Assembly: GCA_024276675.1 (NCBI GenBank)
Contig: JAJRWT010000081.1
Coordinates: 82,904-146,903, forward strand
DNA length: 64,000 nt
DNA from: Myxococcota bacterium
Lineage (GTDB): Bacteria; Myxococcota_A; UBA796; JAFGLY01
Direction: 5' to 3'
Shown here in pieces: positions 35,042 through 44,810 of the stretch (the first letter of the stretch is position 1; the number at the start of each line of letters is the position of its first letter). Below the pieces are notes generated by a model. The model made no database searches, was not told where the DNA came from, and saw only the letters and a list, made by a program, of their open reading frames with translations. A program made the position numbers and the translations under genes.

Positions 35042-35789
35042 GGCTGGGGCATCCTTGCGGCGGGTCGCTTTCCAGGACAGGCATGGATCCTGGCACCGGC
35101 ATGGCACTTTCCTGGGTTCAACACCGGGCCACAGACCGCCCCTGAAAAGGACTACGGTGGCCGTCCTGGCTGCGACACAAGCAGTCGGCAAGACGGCCTG
35201 ATACCCGGATCGGTACCAACTGGCGACCGTAAAAAGCGCCAAACGTTGAGCATAGTACAGAATCTCTTTCACCAGCTCCGCTCATGCCATGGCACAGGGC
35301 ACATCTTCCAGGAGGCAATCTCACAATCCGAATCCATCGTGCAACACCAGTGGCCGGGGGCAGGTGCCGGCAGCCTTCCAGGCCATCTTTCCCTTGGGCG
35401 TTCCCATCCGGAAATGGCTCCCATCGCTGGAGCGGCCCATTCCTTCGCCAGGCACATCCGCGCAACCACTTGAAATAGCGCTGCTATTCCGGCGGGTTAC
35501 GCAGGATGCGCCTGGCTCGAAAGCGACTCGCCCCGGCTCGGTCCACCTTTTCCGGATGGGAACTTGTGCGGTGGAACCGCGGTAACCGGCCCCCATGCAC
35601 ACATGTTCCTCCAACTGGCCTCCCGTCGGCTGTTCCAGGTCAGTGGCTTACATCACGCAGAACCTGTTAAGTGGGTCTGGCACGATTGCGGCGAAGGCCC
35701 TTTTTTCTTGCCTTACATACTTCCCAATACAGGGATCTTTGCCCACGATGAACACCAGACCGGGTTCACCCTGCACCCATGGAGGTCAA
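35042..35789. other. 748-nt divergent intergenic region
   Basis: Lies between ribF (minus) and serA (plus). Several short reading frames exist on both strands, but none has a ribosome site plus a plausible protein. I see no tRNA-like or riboswitch-like fold that I can support; in particular, no conserved FMN-riboswitch blocks are recognisable ahead of ribF. Confidence 0.5.
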
Positions 35790-36752
35790 TTGCGCATATT
35801 GTTCGCCGACAAAGTACCCACCTGGCTGCCCCCCCGGATGGAAGAGGCCGGTTGTACCACCCACACGGACCCAACGCTCGAAGCCGACAGGCTAAGCGCC
35901 TCCCTGGAGTCCTTTGCGCCGCGAGTCCTGGTGGTACGTTCCACCAGGGTCCAGGCTGAACAGTTGGAGGCCAGCCCTGAGCTGGCGCTCGTACTGCGTG
36001 CCGGGGCGGGAGTGAACACCATCGACCTGGAGCGTGCCCGACAACTGGGAATCAAGGTGGCAAACTGCCCCGGCATGAACGCCGCGGCGGTGGCGGAGTT
36101 GACCATCGGCCACCTGGTCAACCTGGACCGGCGCATCGCCGACAACGTCGCAGACCTTCGTTCGGGCAGGTGGGCGAAGAAGGAATACAGCAAGGCCGCA
36201 GGCTTGAAAGGGCGTACACTGGGACTTCTCGGGCTGGGCAACATCGGTTCTCGAGTGGCCAGGATCACCCTCGCCATGGAAATGAAGGTCCTGGCCTGGG
36301 ATCCCTTCGTCTCTCGAGAACAGGCGTCGGCCCTTGGCGTGGAAAAGGTGGAAGACCACCTGGAGCTGGCTGCTCGTTCACAGGCCGTCTCCATCCACCT
36401 GGCAGAGGTTCCCGCCACCAGGAAACTCGTCGATGCCGAGTTTTTCCAACATCTCCCCGAAGGTGCCTTCCTGGTGAACACATCCAGGGCCGGGATAATC
36501 GACAGGGCTGCCCTGGAGCATGCCATGTCCCACAGGGGCGTCAGGGTGGCGCTCGATGTATTCTGGAACGAACCCCCGGCGGCCGGCAGCAGGATCGAAG
36601 ACACCATGGCCGCCAACCCATCTGTCTACGGGACACACCACATCGGAGCAAGTACCCAGCAGGCCCAGGACGCCGTGGGCCAGGAAACCTTCCGGGTGCT
36701 CAGTCGCTTCCTGGAAACGGGGCAGGTGGAAAACTGGGTCAATACCCCCTGA
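35790..36752 (+). CDS. serA: D-3-phosphoglycerate dehydrogenase, short form
   Basis: 320 residues. First step of serine synthesis from 3-phosphoglycerate. GLLGLGNIGSRVA is the NAD-binding motif, Arg in NTSRAG and His in YGTHHIGAS match the catalytic residues, and the protein ends right after the catalytic domain, so it lacks the ACT and intervening domains (type III form, likely not feedback-inhibited by serine). The start chosen is TTG 35790, because GGAGGT stands just upstream and 'RILFADKVP' is the family N-terminus; an ATG at 35748 would add 14 residues. serC follows after 118 nt. Confidence 0.92.
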   Translation: MRILFADKVPTWLPPRMEEAGCTTHTDPTLEADRLSASLESFAPRVLVVRSTRVQAEQLEASPELALVLRAGAGVNTIDLERARQLGIKVANCPGMNAAAVAELTIGHLVNLDRRIADNVADLRSGRWAKKEYSKAAGLKGRTLGLLGLGNIGSRVARITLAMEMKVLAWDPFVSREQASALGVEKVEDHLELAARSQAVSIHLAEVPATRKLVDAEFFQHLPEGAFLVNTSRAGIIDRAALEHAMSHRGVRVALDVFWNEPPAAGSRIEDTMAANPSVYGTHHIGASTQQAQDAVGQETFRVLSRFLETGQVENWVNTP

Positions 36753-36870
36753 CAACCACCACGCCTGGTGGCTGAAACTCCATGCCCTTGCAGCATGCCA
36801 ACGGGCTGGAGCGGTCACACACGCACCCCGCCCCTTCGAGTTCGAAACGACGCGAAAACGTGGAGAGATC

Positions 36871-37959
36871 ATGAAGTACAATCGTGTTCACAATTTTGCC
36901 CCCGGGCCAGCCCAACTCCCCCTGTCTGTGGTTGAGTCCCTCGTCCAGGAACTCCCCAACCTTCAAGGTACTGGAATCGGGCTCATGGAGATCAGTCACC
37001 GCTCTCCCACCTTCGACGCCATCGTCCGCTCAGCCCAGAACCGCCTGAAGGCCCTGCTGTCCGTACCCGAGGGCTACCAAGTCCTCTTCCTGCAGGGGGG
37101 AGCCTCGCTCCAGTTCCTGATGGCGCCCATGAATCTCCTCAACCCCGGTGACAAGGCGGACTATATCAACACCGGAACCTGGAGCACCAAGGCCCTGAAC
37201 GAAGCCCGGACCGTCGGCGACATCGCGGTGGCCTGGACCGGAGAAGCCGACAACTTCGACCACGTCCCCGCAGGCGGCGACTACTCCGTCCGGGAAGACG
37301 CCGTCTATCTCCACTACACCACCAACAACACCATCTTCGGCACGGAGTTCACCGCAGCCCCCGAAAGCGGGGGCATCCCCCTGGTGGCCGATGCGTCCAG
37401 CGACATCGCCAGCCGCCCCCTGGAAGTGGCGCGTCACGCCATCATCTACGCCGGAGCCCAGAAAAACTTGGGCCCCAGCGGAGTCACTGTCGTGATCATC
37501 CGCGAAGACATCCTGGAACGTTGCACCCGCCCCATTCCTTCCATGCTCGACTACCGCGTCCACATTGCCAAGAACACGCTCTTCAATACGCCCAACACCG
37601 TTGGCATCTTCGTAGTGGACAGGTATCTCGCCTGGTTACAGGAACAGGGGGGAGTGGATGCCATCTTTGCCATGAACCGTGAAAAGGCCGGAAAGCTCTA
37701 CGCCGAACTGGATCGTGGTGATTTCTGGCTTCCCCATGCAGAAAAGAACAGCCGCTCGCTCATGAACGTCACCTGGCGCATAAGGCAACCAGACCTGGAA
37801 CCGGTTTTCCTTGCAGAAGCCACGGAGGCCGGGTTCTCCGGGCTGAAAGGCCACAGGTCCGTGGGAGGCATTCGAGCCAGCTTGTACAACGCCTGCTCCA
37901 TGGAGGCCGTGGAAGCGTTGGTGGAGTTCATGCGGGATTTCCAACGCCAGTGGGGATGA
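36871..37959 (+). CDS. serC: Phosphoserine aminotransferase
   Basis: 362 residues, normal length. MKYNRVHNFAPGPAQLP is the family N-terminus, the PLP lysine is in YAGAQKNLGPSG, and 'GLKGHRSVGGIRASLYNA' near the end carries phosphate-binding His-Arg. Makes phosphoserine from phosphohydroxypyruvate, the product of SerA; it may also act in pyridoxal phosphate synthesis. GGAGAG precedes the ATG. With serA it forms a two-gene operon. Confidence 0.96.
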   Translation: MKYNRVHNFAPGPAQLPLSVVESLVQELPNLQGTGIGLMEISHRSPTFDAIVRSAQNRLKALLSVPEGYQVLFLQGGASLQFLMAPMNLLNPGDKADYINTGTWSTKALNEARTVGDIAVAWTGEADNFDHVPAGGDYSVREDAVYLHYTTNNTIFGTEFTAAPESGGIPLVADASSDIASRPLEVARHAIIYAGAQKNLGPSGVTVVIIREDILERCTRPIPSMLDYRVHIAKNTLFNTPNTVGIFVVDRYLAWLQEQGGVDAIFAMNREKAGKLYAELDRGDFWLPHAEKNSRSLMNVTWRIRQPDLEPVFLAEATEAGFSGLKGHRSVGGIRASLYNACSMEAVEALVEFMRDFQRQWG

Positions 37960-38066
37960 TGCCAACATCCGCCGTATCCGACGCCCAACCCCAACGTACT
38001 GTGTAGTCTGAAAGTCACGAAAGCAGGCGCAAGCACGGGAAGGAAGGGGGAGGGGGAACTTTTCCA

Positions 38067-38082
38067 GGGAGCGAATGCTCCC
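38067..38082 (+). terminator. Hairpin after serC
   Basis: 6-bp perfect stem GGGAGC/GCTCCC with a GAAT loop, flanked by G-rich and C-rich arms that could lengthen it. No T-run follows, so its termination role is only suggested by position. Confidence 0.35.
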
Positions 38083-38462
38083 CCACACCCCTTCGGTTCT
38101 CTTCACGTTATGATTGCGTTTTGAGCCTCGTGCACCTCCGGATTTGAGATTATTGGTTTCAAGAGGACCCTTCGAACTGGCCATGCCCTCCATGAACAAG
38201 TGTATCGACCGGTCACCTTCGATCCTTTAGAGGTTTCTTGCATCGGCTCTTTTCATTTCTTTCCATCGCTCTTCACTATTGCTCTTCAAGTCACTGTTCT
38301 TCCGTTGTTCTTCCAACGCGGTTTCAGCATCGACGGATTACCCATTTGGGTCGGGCGCCTCGGAAAAACAAGCACAATCCGTTTCCGGGCCATGGCTCCT
38401 CCACCACGGCGGTAGCCAGGGCCTCGCACAGAGCCTCCTGGGCGCCGAGTGCTCCGAAGCGT

Positions 38463-38468
38463 TACAAT
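38463..38468 (+). promoter_or_regulatory. Possible -10 element of the Ser/Thr kinase gene
   Basis: TACAAT located 32 nt upstream of the ATG at 38500. There is no recognisable -35 hexamer at 16-18 nt. Confidence 0.2.
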
Positions 38469-38499
38469 CTTCTGTTCACGAAGACAACAGGGGCTCGAA

Positions 38500-40725
38500 A
38501 TGGGAAATACCCAGACCTGGTACTGTGGTCGCTGCCTGACCTCCTTCGAAGGGGAACTCTCACGCTGCCCCAACCTGGGATGCCGTTCCACCCGCCCACC
38601 TGGCGGCTGGGGCAGGTTCTTCGACTCCGGCGATATCATCGACCGGCACTACCGCATCAGCCAACGACTGGCCACCGGCGGTGGTGGAGTCACCTACCTG
38701 GCTCGTGAGCTGGATTCCGAAAACCGCGAAATCGGCCCGAAACTCGCCATCAAGGTCCTCTACGCAAATCGCGACCACGGAGCCTATCTACGGCGCCTCT
38801 CCCAGGAAGCCCAGATCCTCCAGGAGCTGGCCCATCCGCACATCGTCGAGTACCGGGGCTTCGTGGACAGATCCGGCCACACGCCCTATCTCATCACTCG
38901 TTTCGAACACGGCGGCAGCCTCTCGGATTATGTCAGAAACAACGGACCCATGGGGGTCCAACAGGTTGCAGGTGTGGGTTGCCAGATCCTTGAAGCCCTG
39001 GAACGAGCCCACCGGGCGGGCGTAATCCACCGTGATCTGAAGCCGGGCAACGTCCTCCTCACCCATATCCCGGCCCCCGGCGAAACTCCAACCGTCAAGG
39101 TGGCGGATTTCGGCATCGCAAAAGTGGCGGCACACATCGGCGACGGCCTCACCAGGGTGGGTACCTTCGTGGGCACACCACAGTTCGCCGCCCCGGAGCA
39201 GTTCGACGGCCTCCCCCCCACACCGGCCACCGATGTCTTCGCAGCAGGTATGCTCCTGCTGTTCTGCATGAAGATGCAGACACTGCTGCCCCTGGCTGAA
39301 CGAATGGCCCCCGAAGAAGCTCGATCCTTCCTCTTGCAGAAGCTTCCTCCCAGCCTGGATCTACCCCAGCAGCGGCAGGACCTGGTTTCCGCCATGGAGG
39401 GCATCCTGGGCGCGGCCATGGCACCCGAACCGGAAGATCGCCTCAACGTCGCCCACATGATTCGGCTGATGAGCCCCATCGCCCAGGGTATGCCAGCGGA
39501 GAACGCAGGCAGGACCATGGTACCGGCCGACAACGACGCGGTAACGACAGTTCAATTCCTGTATGGCAATGGCGATGCCATGCACGCCCCGACATCGTCG
39601 GAGGATTCCCATACCGGCATCACACACAGCTCTTCCCAGACTATTACCCCTCCTGCCGCAACCCGGGAGACCGCCAGTCATTCGCAACCGCTCTCTTCTA
39701 CACCACCTCCCGCCCCTCCCCGGAATCTCGCCGAACTACAGGGCGGACCATCGCAACCAGCCAGCGGTCAGCCAGGGACCAGGACTCCATCCTCGGCGCC
39801 ACCCATGGACCCCCGTTTCGGTCCACCACTACCACGAGCCAGCTCCCCCGGCACATCCAGCCCACCGCCAGCGGTCATCCAGGAATCCGTTGCCGGAACT
39901 CCCACCGTCCCATCTTCCCACCGGGATCTCCAAGGCCCACCACCCCTACCACAGGCTCCCACTTCGGCGTCCTCCGTTCCACCTCCTTCGGCACAAAGCT
40001 CTGACTCCGCCCCTGCTCCCGCTGCCTACAGCCAGGGGCCGCCCCCACTGCCGGCAACTTTCGAGCACCGGGGATCGCCAGGCCCCGACCCCTCCAGCCT
40101 GGGGAACGAAGGCGTATCCACCCTCCAGTCGCCTGCTTCGCCAGCCTCTGCCCCCACCCCTGCCGGCCAACAGACAATCCAGGTGGACGAGCCACCCCTG
40201 TCACAGGCTCCGCCGGACCCAACTGGCCCCCTACCTCCGCAGCCACAGCAGCAACCCGGTGGCCGCAAGAAACGCTCCCCCATTCTGTTTTTGGGTTGTC
40301 TGGGGATCCTGGTCTTGCTGGTGTTGGCGGCAGGGGGCGGATTCTGGCTGCTGACCAGGAGTTCCTCCACGCTGGCGGATCCCCAGGACCTCCTGGCGTG
40401 GATCCGGTCGGGTACCCGACAGGGCTCCACGCCCGTCAGGCTGGAACCAGGCATGACGGATCCCATCTTCCGCAGGGACTACCAACGAATCAAGAACAGG
40501 ATCTCCCAGGCCGGCCCAAGAATAGCACACACCTGTTCTCTGCGCGGGTCGGTGGGAATCCTCATCCAGATGGACCCGGGGGGATCGGTGACTTCGGCGG
40601 AAGTGCTGGAAACCATTCCCGACAAGGTGGCGATCTGCCTGGAGAACGAGTTCGGCAAGCTCAACTTCAGACTGGAGTCCAAGGTAAGGACCGCCACCAC
40701 CGTGGTGGCCAGCCCCCAGAATTGA
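38500..40725 (+). CDS. Transmembrane Ser/Thr protein kinase with N-terminal zinc ribbon
   Basis: 741 residues. A four-cysteine ribbon (Cys9, Cys12, Cys23, Cys28) precedes a PknB-type kinase: Gly-rich loop LATGGGGVTYLA (58-69), Lys85 in LAIKVL, HRD 177-179, DFG 203-205, APE 231-233. After about 330 comes a long P/S/T-rich linker, a membrane helix (about 620-640, ILFLGCLGILVLLVL) and a C-terminal domain with 'GSVGILIQMDPGGSVTSAEV' like the TonB/AgmX-type end domains of myxobacterial proteins. The ATG has AGGGG upstream. It converges on the PP2C phosphatase (stops 39 nt apart), its probable counterpart. Confidence 0.92.
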   Translation: MGNTQTWYCGRCLTSFEGELSRCPNLGCRSTRPPGGWGRFFDSGDIIDRHYRISQRLATGGGGVTYLARELDSENREIGPKLAIKVLYANRDHGAYLRRLSQEAQILQELAHPHIVEYRGFVDRSGHTPYLITRFEHGGSLSDYVRNNGPMGVQQVAGVGCQILEALERAHRAGVIHRDLKPGNVLLTHIPAPGETPTVKVADFGIAKVAAHIGDGLTRVGTFVGTPQFAAPEQFDGLPPTPATDVFAAGMLLLFCMKMQTLLPLAERMAPEEARSFLLQKLPPSLDLPQQRQDLVSAMEGILGAAMAPEPEDRLNVAHMIRLMSPIAQGMPAENAGRTMVPADNDAVTTVQFLYGNGDAMHAPTSSEDSHTGITHSSSQTITPPAATRETASHSQPLSSTPPPAPPRNLAELQGGPSQPASGQPGTRTPSSAPPMDPRFGPPLPRASSPGTSSPPPAVIQESVAGTPTVPSSHRDLQGPPPLPQAPTSASSVPPPSAQSSDSAPAPAAYSQGPPPLPATFEHRGSPGPDPSSLGNEGVSTLQSPASPASAPTPAGQQTIQVDEPPLSQAPPDPTGPLPPQPQQQPGGRKKRSPILFLGCLGILVLLVLAAGGGFWLLTRSSSTLADPQDLLAWIRSGTRQGSTPVRLEPGMTDPIFRRDYQRIKNRISQAGPRIAHTCSLRGSVGILIQMDPGGSVTSAEVLETIPDKVAICLENEFGKLNFRLESKVRTATTVVASPQN

Positions 40726-40764
40726 ATCGTCGGAAACCTGCGCAGGACCCGGAATCCAGCACGT

Positions 40765-41703
40765 CTACAGCGGAACCAGGGTGTCGTCTGCGCCCGGAGC
40801 CCGTCGCTGTTGACGGCCCCCGCCCGACCCGCTGGGCTGGTGGCCGTCGAGCCGGGCCACCATCACGGTGATGTTATCGGTGGAACCGCGGGCGATTGCC
40901 CTTTCCAGAAGAACCTGGGCGCACGCGGCAGGAGATGGGACCTCCTGCAAGGTGAAGGCGATCCAGTGGTCATCCAGGAAACCCGACAAACCATCGGTAC
41001 AAAGCAAGAGGCGATCACCTGGCATCATGGCAAGGGAGCCGGTGTCTCTGCCGGGATCGATGCGGATCGCCGAGTCCCGCCCCAAGCCCCTGGAGCCAAA
41101 CACAAAGCTCTGAGCCAGAGAATCCGGTTCCGGAGGGAGCGGGCGCCGATCCCTGTTGGCAAACTCGCGACGCGTGTGATCGGAGGTGAGGCGCTTCAGC
41201 GAGTCACCCCGAAAATGGTATAGGCGGCTGTCGCCTACGTGAATCCAAAAAAGGCGGTTCTTGAGCAGCCAGGCCACCGTCAACGTGGTGCCCATTCTCA
41301 CCCTGCCATCTCTGGCCACTTTTTTCCGAATGTTCTCGTGAGCCCTGAGCACGAATCCGTGCAGATCCAGTTCGGGCGCAGCGGGCCAACCCTTCTTGTA
41401 GAGCTGTGCCAACGACTTCACGGAGGCTGCGGAGGCCAGTCCACCATCGTTGTGGCCACCCATTCCATCCGCAACGGCCAACATGATGCCAGCCCCCCGA
41501 GCCCGCTCGACGAACTCCACCTGATCTTTGCGGTAACGCACCTCGCCGTTGCGACAGATGAGGTAGTTGTCTTCGTTGAGCTTACGCCCACCGCGGCTGG
41601 GGCCGATCCCCAGGGAGCAAACCACTCCGATGGTCATGGAAAGCGGCAAGCCACCTCCTCGCGCCATCCTGGACACATTCCTGACCCCCGCGTTCAGGCT
41701 CAA
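40765..41703 (-). CDS. PP2C family Ser/Thr phosphatase
   Basis: 312 residues. The metal-binding motifs are intact: NEDN (43-46), VADGMGGH, CTDGLSG and STDNIT. It should reverse phosphorylation by the neighbouring kinase. The frame begins at TTG 41703, overlapping the stop of the FHA gene (TTGA, 4 nt), which indicates coupling. ATG 41667 is an alternative, and the domain proper begins at about residue 23. Between the DG motif and the end, the spacing is normal for stand-alone PP2C enzymes. Confidence 0.92.
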   Translation of the reverse strand: MSLNAGVRNVSRMARGGGLPLSMTIGVVCSLGIGPSRGGRKLNEDNYLICRNGEVRYRKDQVEFVERARGAGIMLAVADGMGGHNDGGLASAASVKSLAQLYKKGWPAAPELDLHGFVLRAHENIRKKVARDGRVRMGTTLTVAWLLKNRLFWIHVGDSRLYHFRGDSLKRLTSDHTRREFANRDRRPLPPEPDSLAQSFVFGSRGLGRDSAIRIDPGRDTGSLAMMPGDRLLLCTDGLSGFLDDHWIAFTLQEVPSPAACAQVLLERAIARGSTDNITVMVARLDGHQPSGSGGGRQQRRAPGADDTLVPL

Positions 41704-44700
41704 TTGGCCTCGAGTCGATAGACGGAGCGATCACAGATGATGTAGTCGCCGGCTTGAACTTCAACGGAGGAACCGTCTTCGGGGACTGTCCGGGCAGGGC
41801 CATCTCCTCGCCGGATGAAAAACGGCTTGTAACGCCCTTCTGCACCGCGATAGCTGTCAAGGTAGTCGGCCAGGACCACGTCGGAACCGTTGAAAGTCGC
41901 TTTGAACGATAGCGTACCCAACTGCAGACCGATTGTTGCGCGCAGGGGGAGCCCCCGCAGGAAGAGAGCTTCCACCAACCTGTCGCCGTTGTTCAAAGCC
42001 AACATCCTGGCCCTGGGGTCGGGCAGCCAGGTTTCATCCTTGAAGGTCATGGAGATGCGGAAATCCTCTTCGCCGTCTTCGTCGAAGCGTGGGATCTCCA
42101 ACAAAGCCTCCATGAACCTGTCGGTGGCGGAGGTTGTCTCGCCCCGCAACGACAAGCCACAAAACGAGTCGGAGAGCACGGTTACGCGACCGCGCCTGCC
42201 CCTCACACGAAGGCTGAAATAGTCGATGGGCTGGAAGGTCTGGCCCGGGTTGGTCCGGTTTTCCGGGATGACCACGCCCGCTCCTTCGTGGTTCCCCACC
42301 AAGGTTTCACCTGAAATCATCCAGCCAACCAATCTGAAACGGGCAGGCCTGGAGAGCTCGAGCTGCCAGTCGTCTTCGTCCACCACCGTGACCGTTGATG
42401 GAGCCGCGACGCCGTCCGGGGCGCCCACAGGCCATCGCGACGCCGGCTCCGCGGCTGTAGTCGTGCTTGGCAGACTTGCTGCGTGGCCCGGCTCCGTGGG
42501 CGGAGTTCTACCAGGCAGGTCTTCAGCGCTGGTTCCGGGAGCGACCTGGATAGGTGCCGATGGGGGCGATGCTGGCTCCTCGACTGCTCCCCCCACTCCC
42601 ATGACGGAGTCGAATGCGGTGGATGCCAGCATGTACCCGGGGGGAGCGGGACCGTCTTCGCCAAGCCCACGGGCAACGGGAGCATCGGCTGCTTCCATGA
42701 CTCCTGAATACGGAGGCGGCGCGGCCTTCGAGGCCAGGTCCGCCGGCGTACTGCCCTGGAGAGGGGAGCCCGGCTCTTCGCCATCCACGTCCTGTTGCGT
42801 CTGGGTCGTGGGCTGCGAAACCAAAGGATATCCAACCTCGAAAAGACTGTTCCCCACCAAAAGCTGGTCTCCGGGACTGAGATCGGACTCGTGGGCAGCT
42901 CCGTCCATCAGCGTGGGGTAGAGCGTGATGATCTCATCGCCTCGCCTGATATAGGTATAGCAATGCCGGGCCACGTTTCTGATCCTGGGTTCGTTGCCAA
43001 GATCCAGCTCAGCGTGCTGCGAGGCCACCATGATGGAATCGTTGTAGAATCGGCTCTTTGGGATGCTGCCCGTCCTGGATCTGATGGTGTCGCCCTCTTT
43101 CATTGCCATGCGCCAGACGATGTTTTCGTTCTGGGGCTCGTCGGGGAGGCGAACCTTGCATGCCCTGTCGCGCCCGATCCTGTAGACACCGCCGAAGACG
43201 AGGAAATTACTGGAAGCTTCCCGCCGTATTTCGCCCAGGTAGGGCCAGCCTTTCGCGCCGACGAAAGAGAGATCGCTGTACTCCAGGACGCTCCCACCCA
43301 CGACTATTTCGACGTTGCCCCGAAGTTCGATGGGCTTTCCCGGTACGAGCTTCCTGGAGCCCACGCGGACACCCGTAATATGTGCCGAGAGGTAGACCCT
43401 GTCACCACGCACCTCGAAGGTTGCGGCGGACTCCATCGGAGCCGTACCCAGCTTGCCGTCGGAACTCACGTAGACATCGTAACCTTTCATGAAGTTGTTG
43501 AAATGTACCTTTTGGAGAAGAACGCCACGTTCCTTCAAGGTGAGGATCCGCTCGGCCATGGCGTCGGGGATGATGGTCATGTGCTCGCGAACCACTGGCC
43601 TCCGGGTGGGTCTGGCCATGGGGGCGGGATGGAGGGTGGATGGCTCCACAGGGCTCTCAGCGACGTTCGGGGCGGGTTCTCCAGAGCTGGTGGAGGGTAT
43701 TCCCGCGGCCACGGGGCCATGACCCGACAAAGGGAAGACGGCTGGCTCCGGATTCTCGGAGATGGGAAAAGGTAGCTCGCCATTGCCGGACTCGGCAGCG
43801 GCATCCGAGCCCCCTGGAGCGGGAGCATCTCGTGGTGTGGGCGCGGCCGAGGCGTCGGCAGAGACATCGCCGTCGAACCACGAGTCCTCCATGAGGCTGT
43901 CCTGTGGCGTGGCGGGCTGCTGGCCCTCCTGCTCCGGGTATTGCTCCATCGTGTCCAGAACGGCCAGCACCAGGTAGGCGATGGGTTCACCGCCCAGCTC
44001 CGATATGGTCAGGACGGCGGGACCGTCGGGTGTGCCGGTGCTTCCCACCACGTAGTGGTCCTGTACCTCGGGGTTGATCATGTGTACCAGAGAACCGTCT
44101 GGTTGTTGCTGCAACCTGTATATGGCAGTCCAGCGAAGGGCGGGATGACTGAAGTTGTCCAGCCAGTGGGTACCCAGCGTGAATAATATCTGGTCGCTGA
44201 AAAGTCGGCCTACCTCTTTGTAGCCTTCCCATTCCCCAGGGATGTTCAGGTGCAGAGCGATCACGGGCCTTGAAAAAGCCGCTGGGCTGCTGTAGAGGTT
44301 TGGAGCGAGCCCCGTGAGAAACTGGCCCGCTTCCAGGCCCAGCTCGGTTCCACCCATCTCGGGCCCACCATCGCCAAAGATTACAACGTTGAAGGGGCGA
44401 TTTGGAAAAAGGCGCTTGAATCCCGCACCTTCGGTGTATTCTTCAATCTGTTGGCTCAGCAGCCTCGTGGCCTGGGGAATCCAGCGGTCTTCGTATTCGA
44501 ACGGATCTTGTGTTCTTGAGAAATCGTCACGGCTCAATATGACCGCAATGTCTGTAAAACTGGCAACGCTCTCGTTGCACTCGGCACGGAGATGGGCCAA
44601 CAAGCCTCCAGCCCGCCTGGGGCTGCTTCCAGGGTTCCAGATTTTTTCTGGATTGGAGACCAGGTCGGCATCTGCCCGGTGCATGCGAAAATGCGAGGTG

Positions 44701-44810
44701 TAGAATCCGGCTTCGCCCTCGTCCAGCACCACGCGCCCCATGTCTCCGCTCAAACCACGAGTCGAAGTGCCGGAGAATACCTTGGAAAACCAGTCACTGA
44801 ATCTAGCCAT
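41700..44810 (-). CDS. 1036-residue FHA protein of the kinase/phosphatase module
   Basis: No signal peptide or membrane helix seen. Residues 1-290 form a folded domain I do not recognise (with 'NVVIFGDGGPEMGG', 'DNFSHPALRWTAIYRL'). A P/A/S-rich linker (291-405) follows, then a beta-rich part (410-530), an FHA domain at about 540-662 (IGRD 545-548, SQHAEL 597-602; the usual N-G-T is not apparent), a second linker, and a 190-residue C-terminal domain ending 'YIICDRSVYRLEAN'. The translated stop overlaps the PP2C start. I infer a scaffold that reads kinase output. Confidence 0.8.
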   Translation of the reverse strand: MARFSDWFSKVFSGTSTRGLSGDMGRVVLDEGEAGFYTSHFRMHRADADLVSNPEKIWNPGSSPRRAGGLLAHLRAECNESVASFTDIAVILSRDDFSRTQDPFEYEDRWIPQATRLLSQQIEEYTEGAGFKRLFPNRPFNVVIFGDGGPEMGGTELGLEAGQFLTGLAPNLYSSPAAFSRPVIALHLNIPGEWEGYKEVGRLFSDQILFTLGTHWLDNFSHPALRWTAIYRLQQQPDGSLVHMINPEVQDHYVVGSTGTPDGPAVLTISELGGEPIAYLVLAVLDTMEQYPEQEGQQPATPQDSLMEDSWFDGDVSADASAAPTPRDAPAPGGSDAAAESGNGELPFPISENPEPAVFPLSGHGPVAAGIPSTSSGEPAPNVAESPVEPSTLHPAPMARPTRRPVVREHMTIIPDAMAERILTLKERGVLLQKVHFNNFMKGYDVYVSSDGKLGTAPMESAATFEVRGDRVYLSAHITGVRVGSRKLVPGKPIELRGNVEIVVGGSVLEYSDLSFVGAKGWPYLGEIRREASSNFLVFGGVYRIGRDRACKVRLPDEPQNENIVWRMAMKEGDTIRSRTGSIPKSRFYNDSIMVASQHAELDLGNEPRIRNVARHCYTYIRRGDEIITLYPTLMDGAAHESDLSPGDQLLVGNSLFEVGYPLVSQPTTQTQQDVDGEEPGSPLQGSTPADLASKAAPPPYSGVMEAADAPVARGLGEDGPAPPGYMLASTAFDSVMGVGGAVEEPASPPSAPIQVAPGTSAEDLPGRTPPTEPGHAASLPSTTTAAEPASRWPVGAPDGVAAPSTVTVVDEDDWQLELSRPARFRLVGWMISGETLVGNHEGAGVVIPENRTNPGQTFQPIDYFSLRVRGRRGRVTVLSDSFCGLSLRGETTSATDRFMEALLEIPRFDEDGEEDFRISMTFKDETWLPDPRARMLALNNGDRLVEALFLRGLPLRATIGLQLGTLSFKATFNGSDVVLADYLDSYRGAEGRYKPFFIRRGDGPARTVPEDGSSVEVQAGDYIICDRSVYRLEAN

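Larger units (their letters stand above)
37960..38499. other. 540-nt intergenic region with a hairpin and a pyrimidine-rich tract
   Basis: Between serC and the kinase gene, same strand. A GGGAGC-GAAT-GCTCCC hairpin (38067-38082) about 110 nt after serC may end its transcript, although a T-run is lacking. From about 38228 to 38315 the plus strand is very rich in C and T, with CTCTT repeated several times. No gene seen. Confidence 0.45.

Noticed and set aside
35042..35789. FMN riboswitch ahead of ribF
   Set aside because: The conserved riboswitch blocks could not be found in the leader, and several short frames there show no coding signs.
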